A stretch of DNA of 64,000 bases, taken from Acidimicrobiales bacterium. Its GTDB lineage: Bacteria; Actinomycetota; Acidimicrobiia; Acidimicrobiales; Aldehydirespiratoraceae. Shown here piece by piece: positions 33,591 to 41,482 of the stretch. Position 1 is the stretch's first letter; every line of letters starts with the position of its first letter. The stretch is taken from contig JAWKIR010000003.1 in the NCBI GenBank assembly GCA_041394245.1, positions 784,562-848,561 on the forward strand. Reading direction: 5' to 3'. A program made the translations under genes and the position numbers. The notes beneath the pieces are model-generated. The model worked only from the letters and a program-made list of their open reading frames with translations, made no database searches and was not told where the DNA came from.

Positions 33591-35029
33591 CGCCAGCGAC
33601 GACTGTCGATGGTGGCCGAATAGGGAGCGGATGGCGACGGTGTCGCCTTCGCCGGGCTCGGCGCGTCGGGGAACCTGATCGCGCCGGCGGTGGCGATGGC
33701 GACGACGGCCACCACGGCGGCGATGACGAAGACGAACAGGAACCGCGCGGGTGACGATTCCTCGGTGACGAGCGCCGACAGCAGGCTGATGCCCGCCGCG
33801 GCGCCGATCTGACCGGTCATGTTGAGCATGCCGGTACCCACACCCATGTCGTGCTCTCCGACCGCCTCGGTGAGCGCGGCGATGATCGGCGGTCGTGCGA
33901 TGCCGCTGCCGGTACCCGCGATCGCGACGCCGGAGACCACGAGACCCACCCATCCCTCGACCGCGCCGATCCCGATGAGGGCGAGGCCCAGCGCGATCCC
34001 GACGCAGCCGAGGATGACGACGATGCGTCCACCCAGCTTGTTGACGAGGCGGTCGGCGAGCCAGGCGCCGGCTGCGAACATGATCGGGCGGGGAAGGATC
34101 AGCAGGGAGATGGCGGTGGTGCTGTAGGCGAAGGTGCTGTCGGCGCCGAGCATCAGCGAGGTGAGCACCAGACCGGCCATGTAGGGGCCGTTCAGGAACA
34201 GCTGGCTCACCAGCGGGAGCGAGACATTGCGCTCCGCCAGGACCGGCAGCTCGATCAGTGGATGGGGTGTGCGCCGCTCCCACCACACGAAGAGGCCGAA
34301 GGCCACCGGGGCGAACGAGAGCCCTCCCCAGATCAGCGGGTGGTCCCACCCGAACGAGCCGGCCCGGTTGAGTGGCACCAGTACGGCGGCGATACCGATG
34401 GCCAGGAACACGCCGCCGAGGAGATCGAAGGTCAGGTCGTCGCGGCGCTCGCTCTCGGGCAGCACCCGTTGCGACGCGATGACGGCCACGATCATGCCGA
34501 TGCCCTGGATGATGAAGAGCGTGCGCCAGCTGGTCGCATCGACGAGGGGCCCGCCGATCACCACGCCAAGCGCCGGCGAGGCCGCCAGCACGGCGCTCCA
34601 CACACCGGCGACCGAGGTCCGTTCGTCGTCGGGGAACGCCTTCATCATGATGGCGAGGGCGGAGGGACCGGTGGAGGACGAGAACGCCTGGGCCAGGATG
34701 CGGGCGCCGATGAGGAAGGCGGCGTTGGGCGCGGCCGCGGTCACGAACGACATCGCGGCCGCGGCGCTGAAGCCGATGAGATACATGCGCCGGTGGCCGT
34801 AGAGATCGCCGAGCTTCCCTGCCATCGGCGTGAACACGGCGAAGGCGAGGAGGGGACCGGCGATGACCCATGTGATCGTGCTGGTGGACGAATCGAGGTC
34901 GTCGGCGATGTCGGGCAGCGCGGCCGACAGGACCGTGATCGTGAACGACGAGGCGGCCACGCCGATCAGGGCCACGAGCTGGATCACCCGCGGCGAGAAC
35001 TGCCGGTCCGGGGGATCGAGAAAGCTCAT
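33584..35029 (-). CDS. MFS multidrug exporter, DHA2-like
   Basis: 481 residues with about 14 hydrophobic segments. Typical motif A is GKLGDLYGHRRMYLIG (about residue 70), and motif C-like glycines occur in ALGVVIGGPLVDATSWR. The length and 14-helix pattern fit the EmrB/QacA (DHA2) drug:proton antiporters. The exported compound is unknown. Overlaps the end of hbd by seven bases and is followed by a divergent-free 53-base gap to the small metalloprotease gene on the same strand. Confidence 0.86.
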   Translation of the reverse strand: MSFLDPPDRQFSPRVIQLVALIGVAASSFTITVLSAALPDIADDLDSSTSTITWVIAGPLLAFAVFTPMAGKLGDLYGHRRMYLIGFSAAAAMSFVTAAAPNAAFLIGARILAQAFSSSTGPSALAIMMKAFPDDERTSVAGVWSAVLAASPALGVVIGGPLVDATSWRTLFIIQGIGMIVAVIASQRVLPESERRDDLTFDLLGGVFLAIGIAAVLVPLNRAGSFGWDHPLIWGGLSFAPVAFGLFVWWERRTPHPLIELPVLAERNVSLPLVSQLFLNGPYMAGLVLTSLMLGADSTFAYSTTAISLLILPRPIMFAAGAWLADRLVNKLGGRIVVILGCVGIALGLALIGIGAVEGWVGLVVSGVAIAGTGSGIARPPIIAALTEAVGEHDMGVGTGMLNMTGQIGAAAGISLLSALVTEESSPARFLFVFVIAAVVAVVAIATAGAIRFPDAPSPAKATPSPSAPYSATIDSRRWRQ

Positions 35030-35082
35030 CGGAGTGGAGGGTAGATGGCTGTCGCGTCAGCGACGCCGTCGTATGACGAGCG

Positions 35083-35439
35083 TCACCGTCGACGCTTCCA
35101 GGCCCGCGCCTCGGCCCGCGCTTCCACCTCGGCCGGAATGGCGAGATAGGCCTGCCGATGGTTCCGCAGCCGCACCAGGCCCCGGAGATAGTCGCGGATG
35201 TAACGGGCCAGGAACGGGACGAGACCGACCGCCGCGTACTGGCGGACATGGACGAGTTCGTGCGCGAGGAGTTCGCGTTCACCGGTGCGATCGACATCCG
35301 ACGTCAGGAGTACGAAGCGACCGATGGTCATGCCTGCGCTCCCGGGAGCGAGGAACGGCACCCGCAGGATTCGGACGCGCTCGGCCAGTGCGGGATCGAG
35401 GCCGTAGTGCTCCAGTTCCGGACCCTCGAGCCGTCTCAC
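35083..35439 (-). CDS. Small HELVH-motif metallopeptidase-like protein
   Basis: 118 residues from GTG 35439, which overlaps the DUF3291 stop in a GTGA arrangement. The core has the zinc motif ELLAHELVHVRQYAAVG (about 70-85), then a hydrophobic FLARYIRDYLRGLVRLRNH and a late Glu in IPAEVEARAEARAW, resembling the Glu ligand of DUF4157-type zincins. It probably makes a compact cytoplasmic or membrane-associated peptidase. It is the last gene of a three-gene operon with DUF3291 and a HAD phosphatase. Confidence 0.66.
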   Translation of the reverse strand: MRRLEGPELEHYGLDPALAERVRILRVPFLAPGSAGMTIGRFVLLTSDVDRTGERELLAHELVHVRQYAAVGLVPFLARYIRDYLRGLVRLRNHRQAYLAIPAEVEARAEARAWKRRR

Positions 35440-35897
35440 CGTGGTGTCTCGTCGGGCGGCGGGAAGGTCAACAGGAAGGTGAAGGCGTCGCGGCTCGGGC
35501 CGTTCGCCACGAGCGCGGCGAGCCGCGCTTCGGCCTCCTCGATCGTCGGTTCGTGGCCTGCCGGGATCCACCACAGGACGAGATGGGCGCCGTCGCGTGG
35601 CTCGAACCACTCGAGCCGCCGGCGCATGTAGTCGACATGACCCGTCGCATAGGTGAAGTCCTTCAGCGACCGGACCGATTCCCACACCGAAAGGTTGAGG
35701 ATCCGGAGCGGATCGCCGTCACGCGCGAATGCGGTGGCGTTGCCGCTGTCGTCCTGGAGCCGCCACACGAACCCCGGCGCAGCCTCGGCGAGCGCGTTGA
35801 CAGGGTCGAGGTTGTCGGCGAATCCGGCGGAGTCCGGGTGCTCGATCGGGGCGCGCAGGACTCCGACGTTGAGCTGGGCCAGGTGCCAGCCGGTCAT
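35436..35897 (-). CDS. DUF3291 domain protein
   Basis: 153 residues from ATG 35897, overlapping the HAD stop by four bases (ATGA). The family pattern is clear: HLAQLNVGVLRAPIEHPDSA at the N-terminus, FVWRLQDDSGNATAF, NLSVWESVRSLKDFTY and FEPRDGAHLVLWWIPAGHEP. DUF3291 proteins have a dimeric alpha-beta-barrel fold related to antibiotic biosynthesis monooxygenases. No reaction has been assigned. Translational coupling with the HAD and metallopeptidase genes suggests joint function. Confidence 0.82.
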   Translation of the reverse strand: MTGWHLAQLNVGVLRAPIEHPDSAGFADNLDPVNALAEAAPGFVWRLQDDSGNATAFARDGDPLRILNLSVWESVRSLKDFTYATGHVDYMRRRLEWFEPRDGAHLVLWWIPAGHEPTIEEAEARLAALVANGPSRDAFTFLLTFPPPDETPR

Positions 35898-36574
35898 GAC
35901 CACGCCTCCAGCAGCGGGGGGAGATCGCGGAGGTGGTCGAGCGTGGGGTACTCGTGGTCGTGAGATTCGTGGTGGGCCTCGTGGGCCCAGGTGATCTGGT
36001 AGGGGACGTGCACCGCACGTGCGCCGAGTTCGACGACCGGGAGCACATCGGACGGGAGCGAGTTGCCGACCATCACGAAGTCGCGAACGGGAACCTGGTG
36101 GACCTCGAGCAGGTGCGCGTAGGTGGCCACGTTCTTCTGGGCGACGACCTCGATCCGCCAGAACCGGTCGGCGAGTCCGCTCTCCGCGATCCGCGCGTGC
36201 TGGGCGTAGAGGTCGCCCTTGGTGATGAGCATGAGGGTGTGGTGGGCGAGTGCGTCGAGCACGTCGACGACGCCGTCGAGCAGCTCGGTCGGGCGATCGA
36301 GGATCGTGTGACCGAGCTCGATGATGCGGCCGATGTCGGTGCCCGAGATGGCGCCGTCGGACACGTCGATCGCGGTCTCGGTCATCGACAGCATGAACGC
36401 CTTCGCGCCATAGCCGTAGCGGGCGAGGTTGCGCATCTCGATGTCGTAGAGGCGAGCGTCGACGACATCGGCCGGTGCCCACGGCGAGAGCAGATCCTCG
36501 AACGCCCGGTGGGTCGAATCGAACAGGTCCTCGTTGTGCCAGAGGGTGTCATCGGCGTCGAAAGCAACGATCAT
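35894..36574 (-). CDS. HAD-family hydrolase
   Basis: 226 residues from ATG 36574. HAD motif I is VAFDADDTLWHNEDLF (nucleophile Asp near residue 6), motif II Thr is in LMLITKGD (about 125), and motifs III/IV are in AQKNVATY and FVMVGNSLPSDVLPVVE. An alpha-helical cap follows motif I. Substrates may be phosphorylated sugars or nucleotides; none is evident. First gene of the operon with DUF3291 and the HELVH protein, divergent from the DUF3499-like gene. Confidence 0.87.
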   Translation of the reverse strand: MIVAFDADDTLWHNEDLFDSTHRAFEDLLSPWAPADVVDARLYDIEMRNLARYGYGAKAFMLSMTETAIDVSDGAISGTDIGRIIELGHTILDRPTELLDGVVDVLDALAHHTLMLITKGDLYAQHARIAESGLADRFWRIEVVAQKNVATYAHLLEVHQVPVRDFVMVGNSLPSDVLPVVELGARAVHVPYQITWAHEAHHESHDHEYPTLDHLRDLPPLLEAWS

Positions 36575-36638
36575 CAGGAAGGGATCGTAACCATCACCTG
36601 TCCACCGGTTGACTCGAACCCGCCAGTACGGTCGATGC

Positions 36639-37409
36639 ATGGCTTCGTGCGCTCGACCCGGATGTTCTCGTCCCCGGGCCGGCGTGCTGCTCCTGCAGCG
36701 CGGCGACCGTCGAGCCGAGGTGGTGCCGCTCGACGACCTCACCGGTGAGCGCTACGGCACCCCGTTGTGCGAGGAGCACCTGACACGGTCGAAGCCCCCG
36801 TCGGGCTGGACCCTCGTGGACCGCCGTGGGTCGGCCGCCAAGCCGGAGCCGGCGCTGGAGCCGACGTCGCAGCCGACGGCCGAATCGGTCGTCTGGGCGC
36901 CGCGGCGCGAACTCGACGACATCCCCGAGTCGGTCAGCTCGGTGCGTTCACCCCTGCTGCGACGCGCGTTCCTTGGTTCCGACCTCGGCCTCACCGGGCT
37001 CGAGCGGGTTCATCATGAGATCGATGGCGACCCACAGCGTCTTGGCCGTCGGATGGACGAGGATCGGAAAGAACACGGCGATGGGGAGCATCGGGAGCAG
37101 CAGCGGCAGGGTCTCGAGGTCGGGCCACATGATGGCGATCCCGACCAGCAGCGTGATGAGGAGCAGGCCGAACGTCGCGATGGTGCTCATGCCGACGGCG
37201 CCGACGAAGTGGCCCGCCTTGCGCTCGAAGTGAAACCGGCACGTCGGGCAGTCTTCACGCAGACTCACCCCTCGGCGGGTAAGGCCACGCCCTCCGCACG
37301 CCGGGCACGCGCGGGTGACGCCGCGCCAGAGGAGGATGCCGTTGCGGGCGGTCGGGGGGCGGTCCATACCCCCGAGCCTACGGTCCGTCAGCTGCGTCTG
37401 GTGGTTTGA
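36639..37409 (+). CDS. DUF3499-like protein with open 3' extension antisense to DUF983
   Basis: The conserved part is residues 1 to about 118 from ATG 36639. It has MASCARPGCSRPRAGVLLLQ with a zinc-type Cys pair, LCEEHLTRSKPPSGWTLVD and SPLLRRAFLG, as in actinobacterial DUF3499. After about 36990 the frame stays open to 37409 (256 codons) but runs fully antisense to the DUF983 gene and looks like noncoding mirror sequence. A frameshift near the end would stop at 37018. The 3' boundary is therefore doubtful: either a long overlap or a small indel. Confidence 0.55.
   Translation: MASCARPGCSRPRAGVLLLQRGDRRAEVVPLDDLTGERYGTPLCEEHLTRSKPPSGWTLVDRRGSAAKPEPALEPTSQPTAESVVWAPRRELDDIPESVSSVRSPLLRRAFLGSDLGLTGLERVHHEIDGDPQRLGRRMDEDRKEHGDGEHREQQRQGLEVGPHDGDPDQQRDEEQAERRDGAHADGADEVARLALEVKPARRAVFTQTHPSAGKATPSARRARAGDAAPEEDAVAGGRGAVHTPEPTVRQLRLVV
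36948..37367 (-). CDS. DUF983 membrane protein
   Basis: 139 residues. The N-terminal zinc-ribbon part has CPACGGRGLTRRGVSLREDC and PTCRFHFERKAGHF, followed by two helices (TIATFGLLLITLLVGIAIMW; LLPMLPIAVFFPILVHP). This is the DUF983 layout, a small membrane protein of unknown function found near cytochrome oxidase genes in some bacteria. Its C-terminus lies antisense to the end of the DUF3499-like gene. It faces the PQQ-propeller protein gene divergently across 38 bases. Confidence 0.85.
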   Translation of the reverse strand: MDRPPTARNGILLWRGVTRACPACGGRGLTRRGVSLREDCPTCRFHFERKAGHFVGAVGMSTIATFGLLLITLLVGIAIMWPDLETLPLLLPMLPIAVFFPILVHPTAKTLWVAIDLMMNPLEPGEAEVGTKERASQQG

Positions 37410-38935
37410 GCACCGTCATTCGTCGCCTCAACATCGGGCTCGCGGCCGTTGTCGCGCTGCTCGTGGCGACCATCGTCTGGCCCGACTCCGCCCACGAGGC
37501 CGCCCTGCCCGGCTCGGATCCGCTGGACTCGCCCGCATCGAGTTCCACGTCGACGAGCACGTCGTCGACGACGACAACGACGACGGCTCCCCCCTACGAC
37601 GGCTGGGTCGATCCGGCCTCGTCGGGGCAACGATGGGGTGACGCCGTCGACGGCATCCTGACCTTTCGCGGCAACCCGACCCGGACCTTCTACGGCGCCG
37701 GGCCGGTCCCGACTGATCCCGAGGTCGTCTGGCGGTTCCCGGAGGACGGGGCGATGTGTTCGAACTCGTCGGTCGGGAGCGAGGTCATCAACTGGTGTGG
37801 TTCGGGGTGGACCGGTCAGCCGTCGATCTTCGAGCGAGACGGACAGACCTGGGTGGCGGTCGGGGCCTACAGCCGCAACGTCCACTTCCTCGACGCCGAC
37901 GACGGCAGCCGTCTGCTGCCCGACTTCCCGACCGGCGACATCATCAAGGGGTCGGTCACCATCGATCCCGATGGCTATCCGCTCCTCTACACGGGCAGTC
38001 GTGACAACTTCTACCGGGTGATCGCGTTCGACGGCGACGAGCCGCGCGAGCTCTGGGCGTTGAACGCGACCGACGTGTCGCCCACGAAGTGGAACAACGA
38101 CTGGGACGGGGCCGGTCTCGTCATCGACGACTACCTCTTCATCGGCGGCGAGAACAGCCAGTTCCACATCGTGAAACTCAACCGGGGCTACGACGACGAT
38201 GGTCGGGTCACCGTCGATCCATCGCTCGTGTTCAACACACCGGGATGGGACGACGAACTGTTGCGCGTCGTCGACGGCAACGTGTCGATCGAGAACTCCG
38301 TCGCCATCTCCGGCGATGTCGTCTACTTCGCCAACTCGGGCGGTCTCGTCCAGGGATGGGACATCTCCGGTCTCGACGAGGGCGTCGAACCGACGCGGGT
38401 GTTCCGCTACTGGGCGGGCGACGACATCGATGCGTCACTGGTCATCGACGAGGAAGGGATGATCTACGCAGGGGTCGAGTACGAGCGGGGCAACAGCCGC
38501 AGCCAGGAGGTCGGGCAGATCATCAAGCTCGATCCCACCAAGCCCGATGATCCGCTGGTCTGGGGAGTCGACGAGCGGCCCCGGCTCGATTCCGGCGTGT
38601 GGGCGACGCCGGGGCTCCACCGCGACCTGTTGATCGTCCCGACCGACACCGGCAAGGTGCTGGGCCTCGACCGAGACACGGGTGAGGTGCGGTGGACCAA
38701 GCAGTTGGCCGGCCCGACCTGGCAGTCGCCGGTCATCGTCGACGACGTCTGGATCCAGGGCGACTGCGCCGGGATGATCCGCGGCTTCGATGTCAGCGAC
38801 ACGACGGTCGAACCGCCCCTGCTGTGGGAGGTGGAGCTGCCCGGCTGCATCGAGTCCACCCCTGCGGTGTGGGACGGCCGCATCGTCGTGGGCACCCGGG
38901 CCGGGTGGATCTTCGCCCTTGGTGATCCGCCCTAG
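37406..38935 (+). CDS. Membrane-anchored PQQ-type beta-propeller protein
   Basis: 509 residues from TTG 37406; the start is the least certain part. One N-terminal helix (LNIGLAAVVALLVATIVWP) anchors it, followed by a Ser/Thr linker (about 45-62). The rest is a beta-propeller with PQQ-like blades: WVAVGAYSRNVHFLDADDG, PLLYTGSRDNFYRVIAFDG and TGKVLGLDRDTGEVRW. It may be a quinoprotein-like oxidoreductase or a non-catalytic scaffold; no PQQ-binding cysteines are obvious. Its stop overlaps the convergent Lrp gene by four bases. Confidence 0.78.
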   Translation: MSTVIRRLNIGLAAVVALLVATIVWPDSAHEAALPGSDPLDSPASSSTSTSTSSTTTTTTAPPYDGWVDPASSGQRWGDAVDGILTFRGNPTRTFYGAGPVPTDPEVVWRFPEDGAMCSNSSVGSEVINWCGSGWTGQPSIFERDGQTWVAVGAYSRNVHFLDADDGSRLLPDFPTGDIIKGSVTIDPDGYPLLYTGSRDNFYRVIAFDGDEPRELWALNATDVSPTKWNNDWDGAGLVIDDYLFIGGENSQFHIVKLNRGYDDDGRVTVDPSLVFNTPGWDDELLRVVDGNVSIENSVAISGDVVYFANSGGLVQGWDISGLDEGVEPTRVFRYWAGDDIDASLVIDEEGMIYAGVEYERGNSRSQEVGQIIKLDPTKPDDPLVWGVDERPRLDSGVWATPGLHRDLLIVPTDTGKVLGLDRDTGEVRWTKQLAGPTWQSPVIVDDVWIQGDCAGMIRGFDVSDTTVEPPLLWEVELPGCIESTPAVWDGRIVVGTRAGWIFALGDPP

Positions 38936-39381
38936 CGACGTTCGATCGCGGTGCTCGTCACCACATAGCTGGTGATGTGGGCCTGACCCGGGAGTCGCGC
39001 AAGTTCGTTGCGGATGACATGGTCGTACGCGTCGAGATCCTCCACGTCGACGCGAACGAGATAGTCGACGTCGCCGGTGACGTGATGGGCCTCGGTCACC
39101 GCGGCGATGGCGCGGAGCCCCTCCTCGAATCCGCGCTGGGCCTCGGGGTCGCCCACTGCCAGCCGGGCGGTGACCCACACGCTCAGGCCGCGACCGATCG
39201 CGGCGGGGGCGATGTCGGCGGAGTATCCCCGGATGACCCCGTCGGCCTCGAGTCGGCGCAGCCGCCGCAACGTCGGGGAACCCGAGAGTCCGATCCGCGC
39301 CGCGAGGTCGTGCACGGTGATCCGCCCGTCGCCCCGCAGCTCGTCGAGGATCCGACGATCGATCTCGTCAATCTCGTCCAT
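38932..39381 (-). CDS. Lrp/AsnC family transcriptional regulator
   Basis: 149 residues. The N-terminal helix-turn-helix (IDRRILDELRGDGRITVHDL and GLSGSPTLRRLRRLEADGVI) and a C-terminal RAM domain (ITSYVVTSTAIERR) are clear. Lrp-type regulators bind amino acids and often control adjacent transporters. It is divergent from an EamA-type transporter gene across 111 bases that hold a 15-bp dyad, so it probably controls that transporter. Confidence 0.93.
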   Translation of the reverse strand: MDEIDEIDRRILDELRGDGRITVHDLAARIGLSGSPTLRRLRRLEADGVIRGYSADIAPAAIGRGLSVWVTARLAVGDPEAQRGFEEGLRAIAAVTEAHHVTGDVDYLVRVDVEDLDAYDHVIRNELARLPGQAHITSYVVTSTAIERR

Positions 39382-39413
39382 GCGCAGAAGTCTGCCATGG
39401 AACGGTTATAGAG

Positions 39414-39428
39414 CGCAGTAATCCTGCG
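39414..39428. promoter_or_regulatory. CGCAG-N5-CTGCG dyad, candidate Lrp operator
   Basis: A five-base inverted repeat with a five-base spacer lies between the divergent Lrp and EamA genes, 33 bases upstream of the regulator start and 65 upstream of the transporter start. The 15-bp size and AT-containing centre (TAATC) fit Lrp/AsnC sites. Confidence 0.42.
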
Positions 39429-39492
39429 GCAACGTGCGCAGATGCGCCGAGAACGCACCCATTCGCCGGGCGCGATCCGTCACTGTGGTCGG

Positions 39493-40437
39493 ATGCGTCG
39501 CGCTCCGTCCCCCGTCTCCGCCCTGGTGCTCGCCGGCTTGTGCTGGGGGTCGTCCTATGCGGTGGTGGGGCTCGTGCCCGGCGCGAATCCGATGCTGATC
39601 ACCGGCAGCCGGTTCGCGATCTTCGGACTGGTGGCGGTCGTCGGACTCCAGGCCACGGGCGGGTTCCACGACATTCCATGGCGCACGGCGTTGGGTCATG
39701 CCATCGGCGGATCGGTCGGCCTCTACCTCGCCGAGGTGACGGCGATCTCGCTCGCCGGCGCCGGGCCGACCATTGCCGTCGTCGGCTCCATCCCGGTCGT
39801 CTACGCCGTGGTCGGGGCCCGACGCGACGGCAGCGCACTCCGGCCGTTGGCCCCGTCGATCGTTCTCACTGCCGCCTCACATGTCGTGATCCACCGCGAT
39901 TCGTGGCCCTCCGACGACAGTGCCGTGCCGATGCTCCTCCTGGGACTGCTCGTCGCCGTCGCCGGCGTTGCGGGCTTTTGCATCTACGCGCTCCACTCCA
40001 CCGATCACCTGCGGGCGCGGCCCGACCTCGGCCCCGAGCGGTGGTCGAGTGCCGTCGGTGTGGCGAGTGGGCTGTGCGCGGTGCCGCTGCTCGTTCTGGG
40101 TGTGATCGGCGGGGTGCCGGCAGACCCGACCCGACTGCTCGTCGCCGGGGTCTTCCTCGCAGTGATCCCGTCATGGCTGGCGACCAGCCTCTGGAACCGG
40201 GCGGTGGTGGACGTGCCGCGCGCCTTGGCCGGTCAGCTGCTCGTGTTCGAACCCCTGAGCGCGTTCGTGTTCGTGCATCTGGTCACGGGATCGCTCCCGG
40301 GATTCACGCTGGTGATCGGCGAACTGCTGCTGTTGTCGGGCGCCCTGCTCGCGGTGCGCACGGTGCGTGCTCCGACCGAGCCCGCTCAGTCGAACAGCGT
40401 GATCAGTTCGTCGAACCAGGCCTTCGGGGTCGGGTAG
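39493..40437 (+). CDS. EamA/DMT-family transporter
   Basis: 314 residues from ATG 39493. Ten hydrophobic helices arranged as two five-helix EamA repeats. The first repeat begins SALVLAGLCWGSSYAVVGLV, and the second contains LAGQLLVFEPLSAFVFVHLV near residue 245. Family members export amino acids or metabolites. The divergent Lrp regulator supports an amino-acid role. Its 3' end overlaps the convergent serine hydrolase gene by 52 bases, the largest such overlap seen here. Confidence 0.85.
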   Translation: MRRAPSPVSALVLAGLCWGSSYAVVGLVPGANPMLITGSRFAIFGLVAVVGLQATGGFHDIPWRTALGHAIGGSVGLYLAEVTAISLAGAGPTIAVVGSIPVVYAVVGARRDGSALRPLAPSIVLTAASHVVIHRDSWPSDDSAVPMLLLGLLVAVAGVAGFCIYALHSTDHLRARPDLGPERWSSAVGVASGLCAVPLLVLGVIGGVPADPTRLLVAGVFLAVIPSWLATSLWNRAVVDVPRALAGQLLVFEPLSAFVFVHLVTGSLPGFTLVIGELLLLSGALLAVRTVRAPTEPAQSNSVISSSNQAFGVG

Positions 40438-41453
40438 TCCTCTTCGGGTGTGCGGCCGAGGCGGACCACGACGAGGTCGCTGGTCGGTACGCACGCGACC
40501 CTCTGGATCTCGAAGCCGCTGGCGAAGAAGCGTCCTCTGTCGTCGGGGTACGTCCACCAGTGTGATCCGTAGCCGATCCCGTCCTCGTCGCGGGCCCGGG
40601 TCGTGCGGGCATCGTCCACCCAGTCGCGGGGCAGCACCTGCTCGTCGCCCCACCGGCCGCCCCGGAGGTACAGGAGTCCGAATCGGGCCCAGTCGCGGGC
40701 CGTCGCGTTGAGATAGCTGGAGCCGACGAAGTCGCCCGATTCGGCGAACTGTGGGTCGGCGGAGTGCATACCGATCCGCGAGAAGAGGCGCTCGTGCATC
40801 CAGGCGCGGGCATCGTCGTTGCGACCGATGAGGTCGCCGACGATGCGGGCGACGATGTTGGTCGTGCCACTCGAGTAGTTGAAGACGGTCCCCGGCGGGT
40901 GTGCGAGTGGCCGCGCCGCGGCGTAGGCGGCCGGGTCGGCGGTGCCGGCCCCGAACAGCATGTCGATGCAGTGGGACCAGGCCGCCTCTTCACCATCGGC
41001 GGGGATCGCGTAGGTCTCGTTGAAGTCGAGCCCATCGATCATCCGCAGCAGCTGACGCAGGGTGATCTCGTGACGCGGGTCGCCAGGATCGCTCCATTCG
41101 GGTACGGCGGCGCGCGCTTCCGGATCGAGTCGACCCTCGTCGACCAGCAGGCCGACCAGCGCATGGGTCACCGACTTGGCCATCGACCACGATCCGAGCG
41201 GCGTCGTGTCGTCGACCCCGGGACCGTAGCGCTCGACGACGATCCGGCCCGCCTTCACGACGATCGTCGCGAACGACTCGCCGAACGCCGGCTCGGGCGT
41301 CGGGCCGAACGCCCGATCGAGCAGGGCGTCGAGGGCGGTCGCGTCCACGCTGTCGGGCAGCGGCCCGGTGGGCCACTCGGTGGTCGGCCAGGGCACATCG
41401 TCGGGCTGCTCGGGGAGCGGGCGCAGCGGGTCCGGAGGGTCGATGATCGGCAT
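40386..41453 (-). CDS. Serine hydrolase, beta-lactamase family
   Basis: 355 residues. Ser-x-x-Lys is in GSWSMAKSVTHALVGLLVD (about residue 90), the Tyr motif in VFNYSSGTTNIVARIVGD (about 190), and a HWW segment near residue 290 (GIGYGSHWWTYPDD). These are class C-like esterase/beta-lactamase features. There is no signal peptide. It is 29 bases downstream of cysS on the same strand, so it may be read from the sqr-cysS transcript. Confidence 0.85.
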   Translation of the reverse strand: MPIIDPPDPLRPLPEQPDDVPWPTTEWPTGPLPDSVDATALDALLDRAFGPTPEPAFGESFATIVVKAGRIVVERYGPGVDDTTPLGSWSMAKSVTHALVGLLVDEGRLDPEARAAVPEWSDPGDPRHEITLRQLLRMIDGLDFNETYAIPADGEEAAWSHCIDMLFGAGTADPAAYAAARPLAHPPGTVFNYSSGTTNIVARIVGDLIGRNDDARAWMHERLFSRIGMHSADPQFAESGDFVGSSYLNATARDWARFGLLYLRGGRWGDEQVLPRDWVDDARTTRARDEDGIGYGSHWWTYPDDRGRFFASGFEIQRVACVPTSDLVVVRLGRTPEEDYPTPKAWFDELITLFD

Positions 41454-41482
41454 GGTCCGACGCTACGCGATCCGGCCCGCGG

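Noticed and set aside
35051..35084. Hairpins between the MFS and HELVH protein genes
   Set aside because: Stems are only four to five bp, and there is no T-run on either strand.
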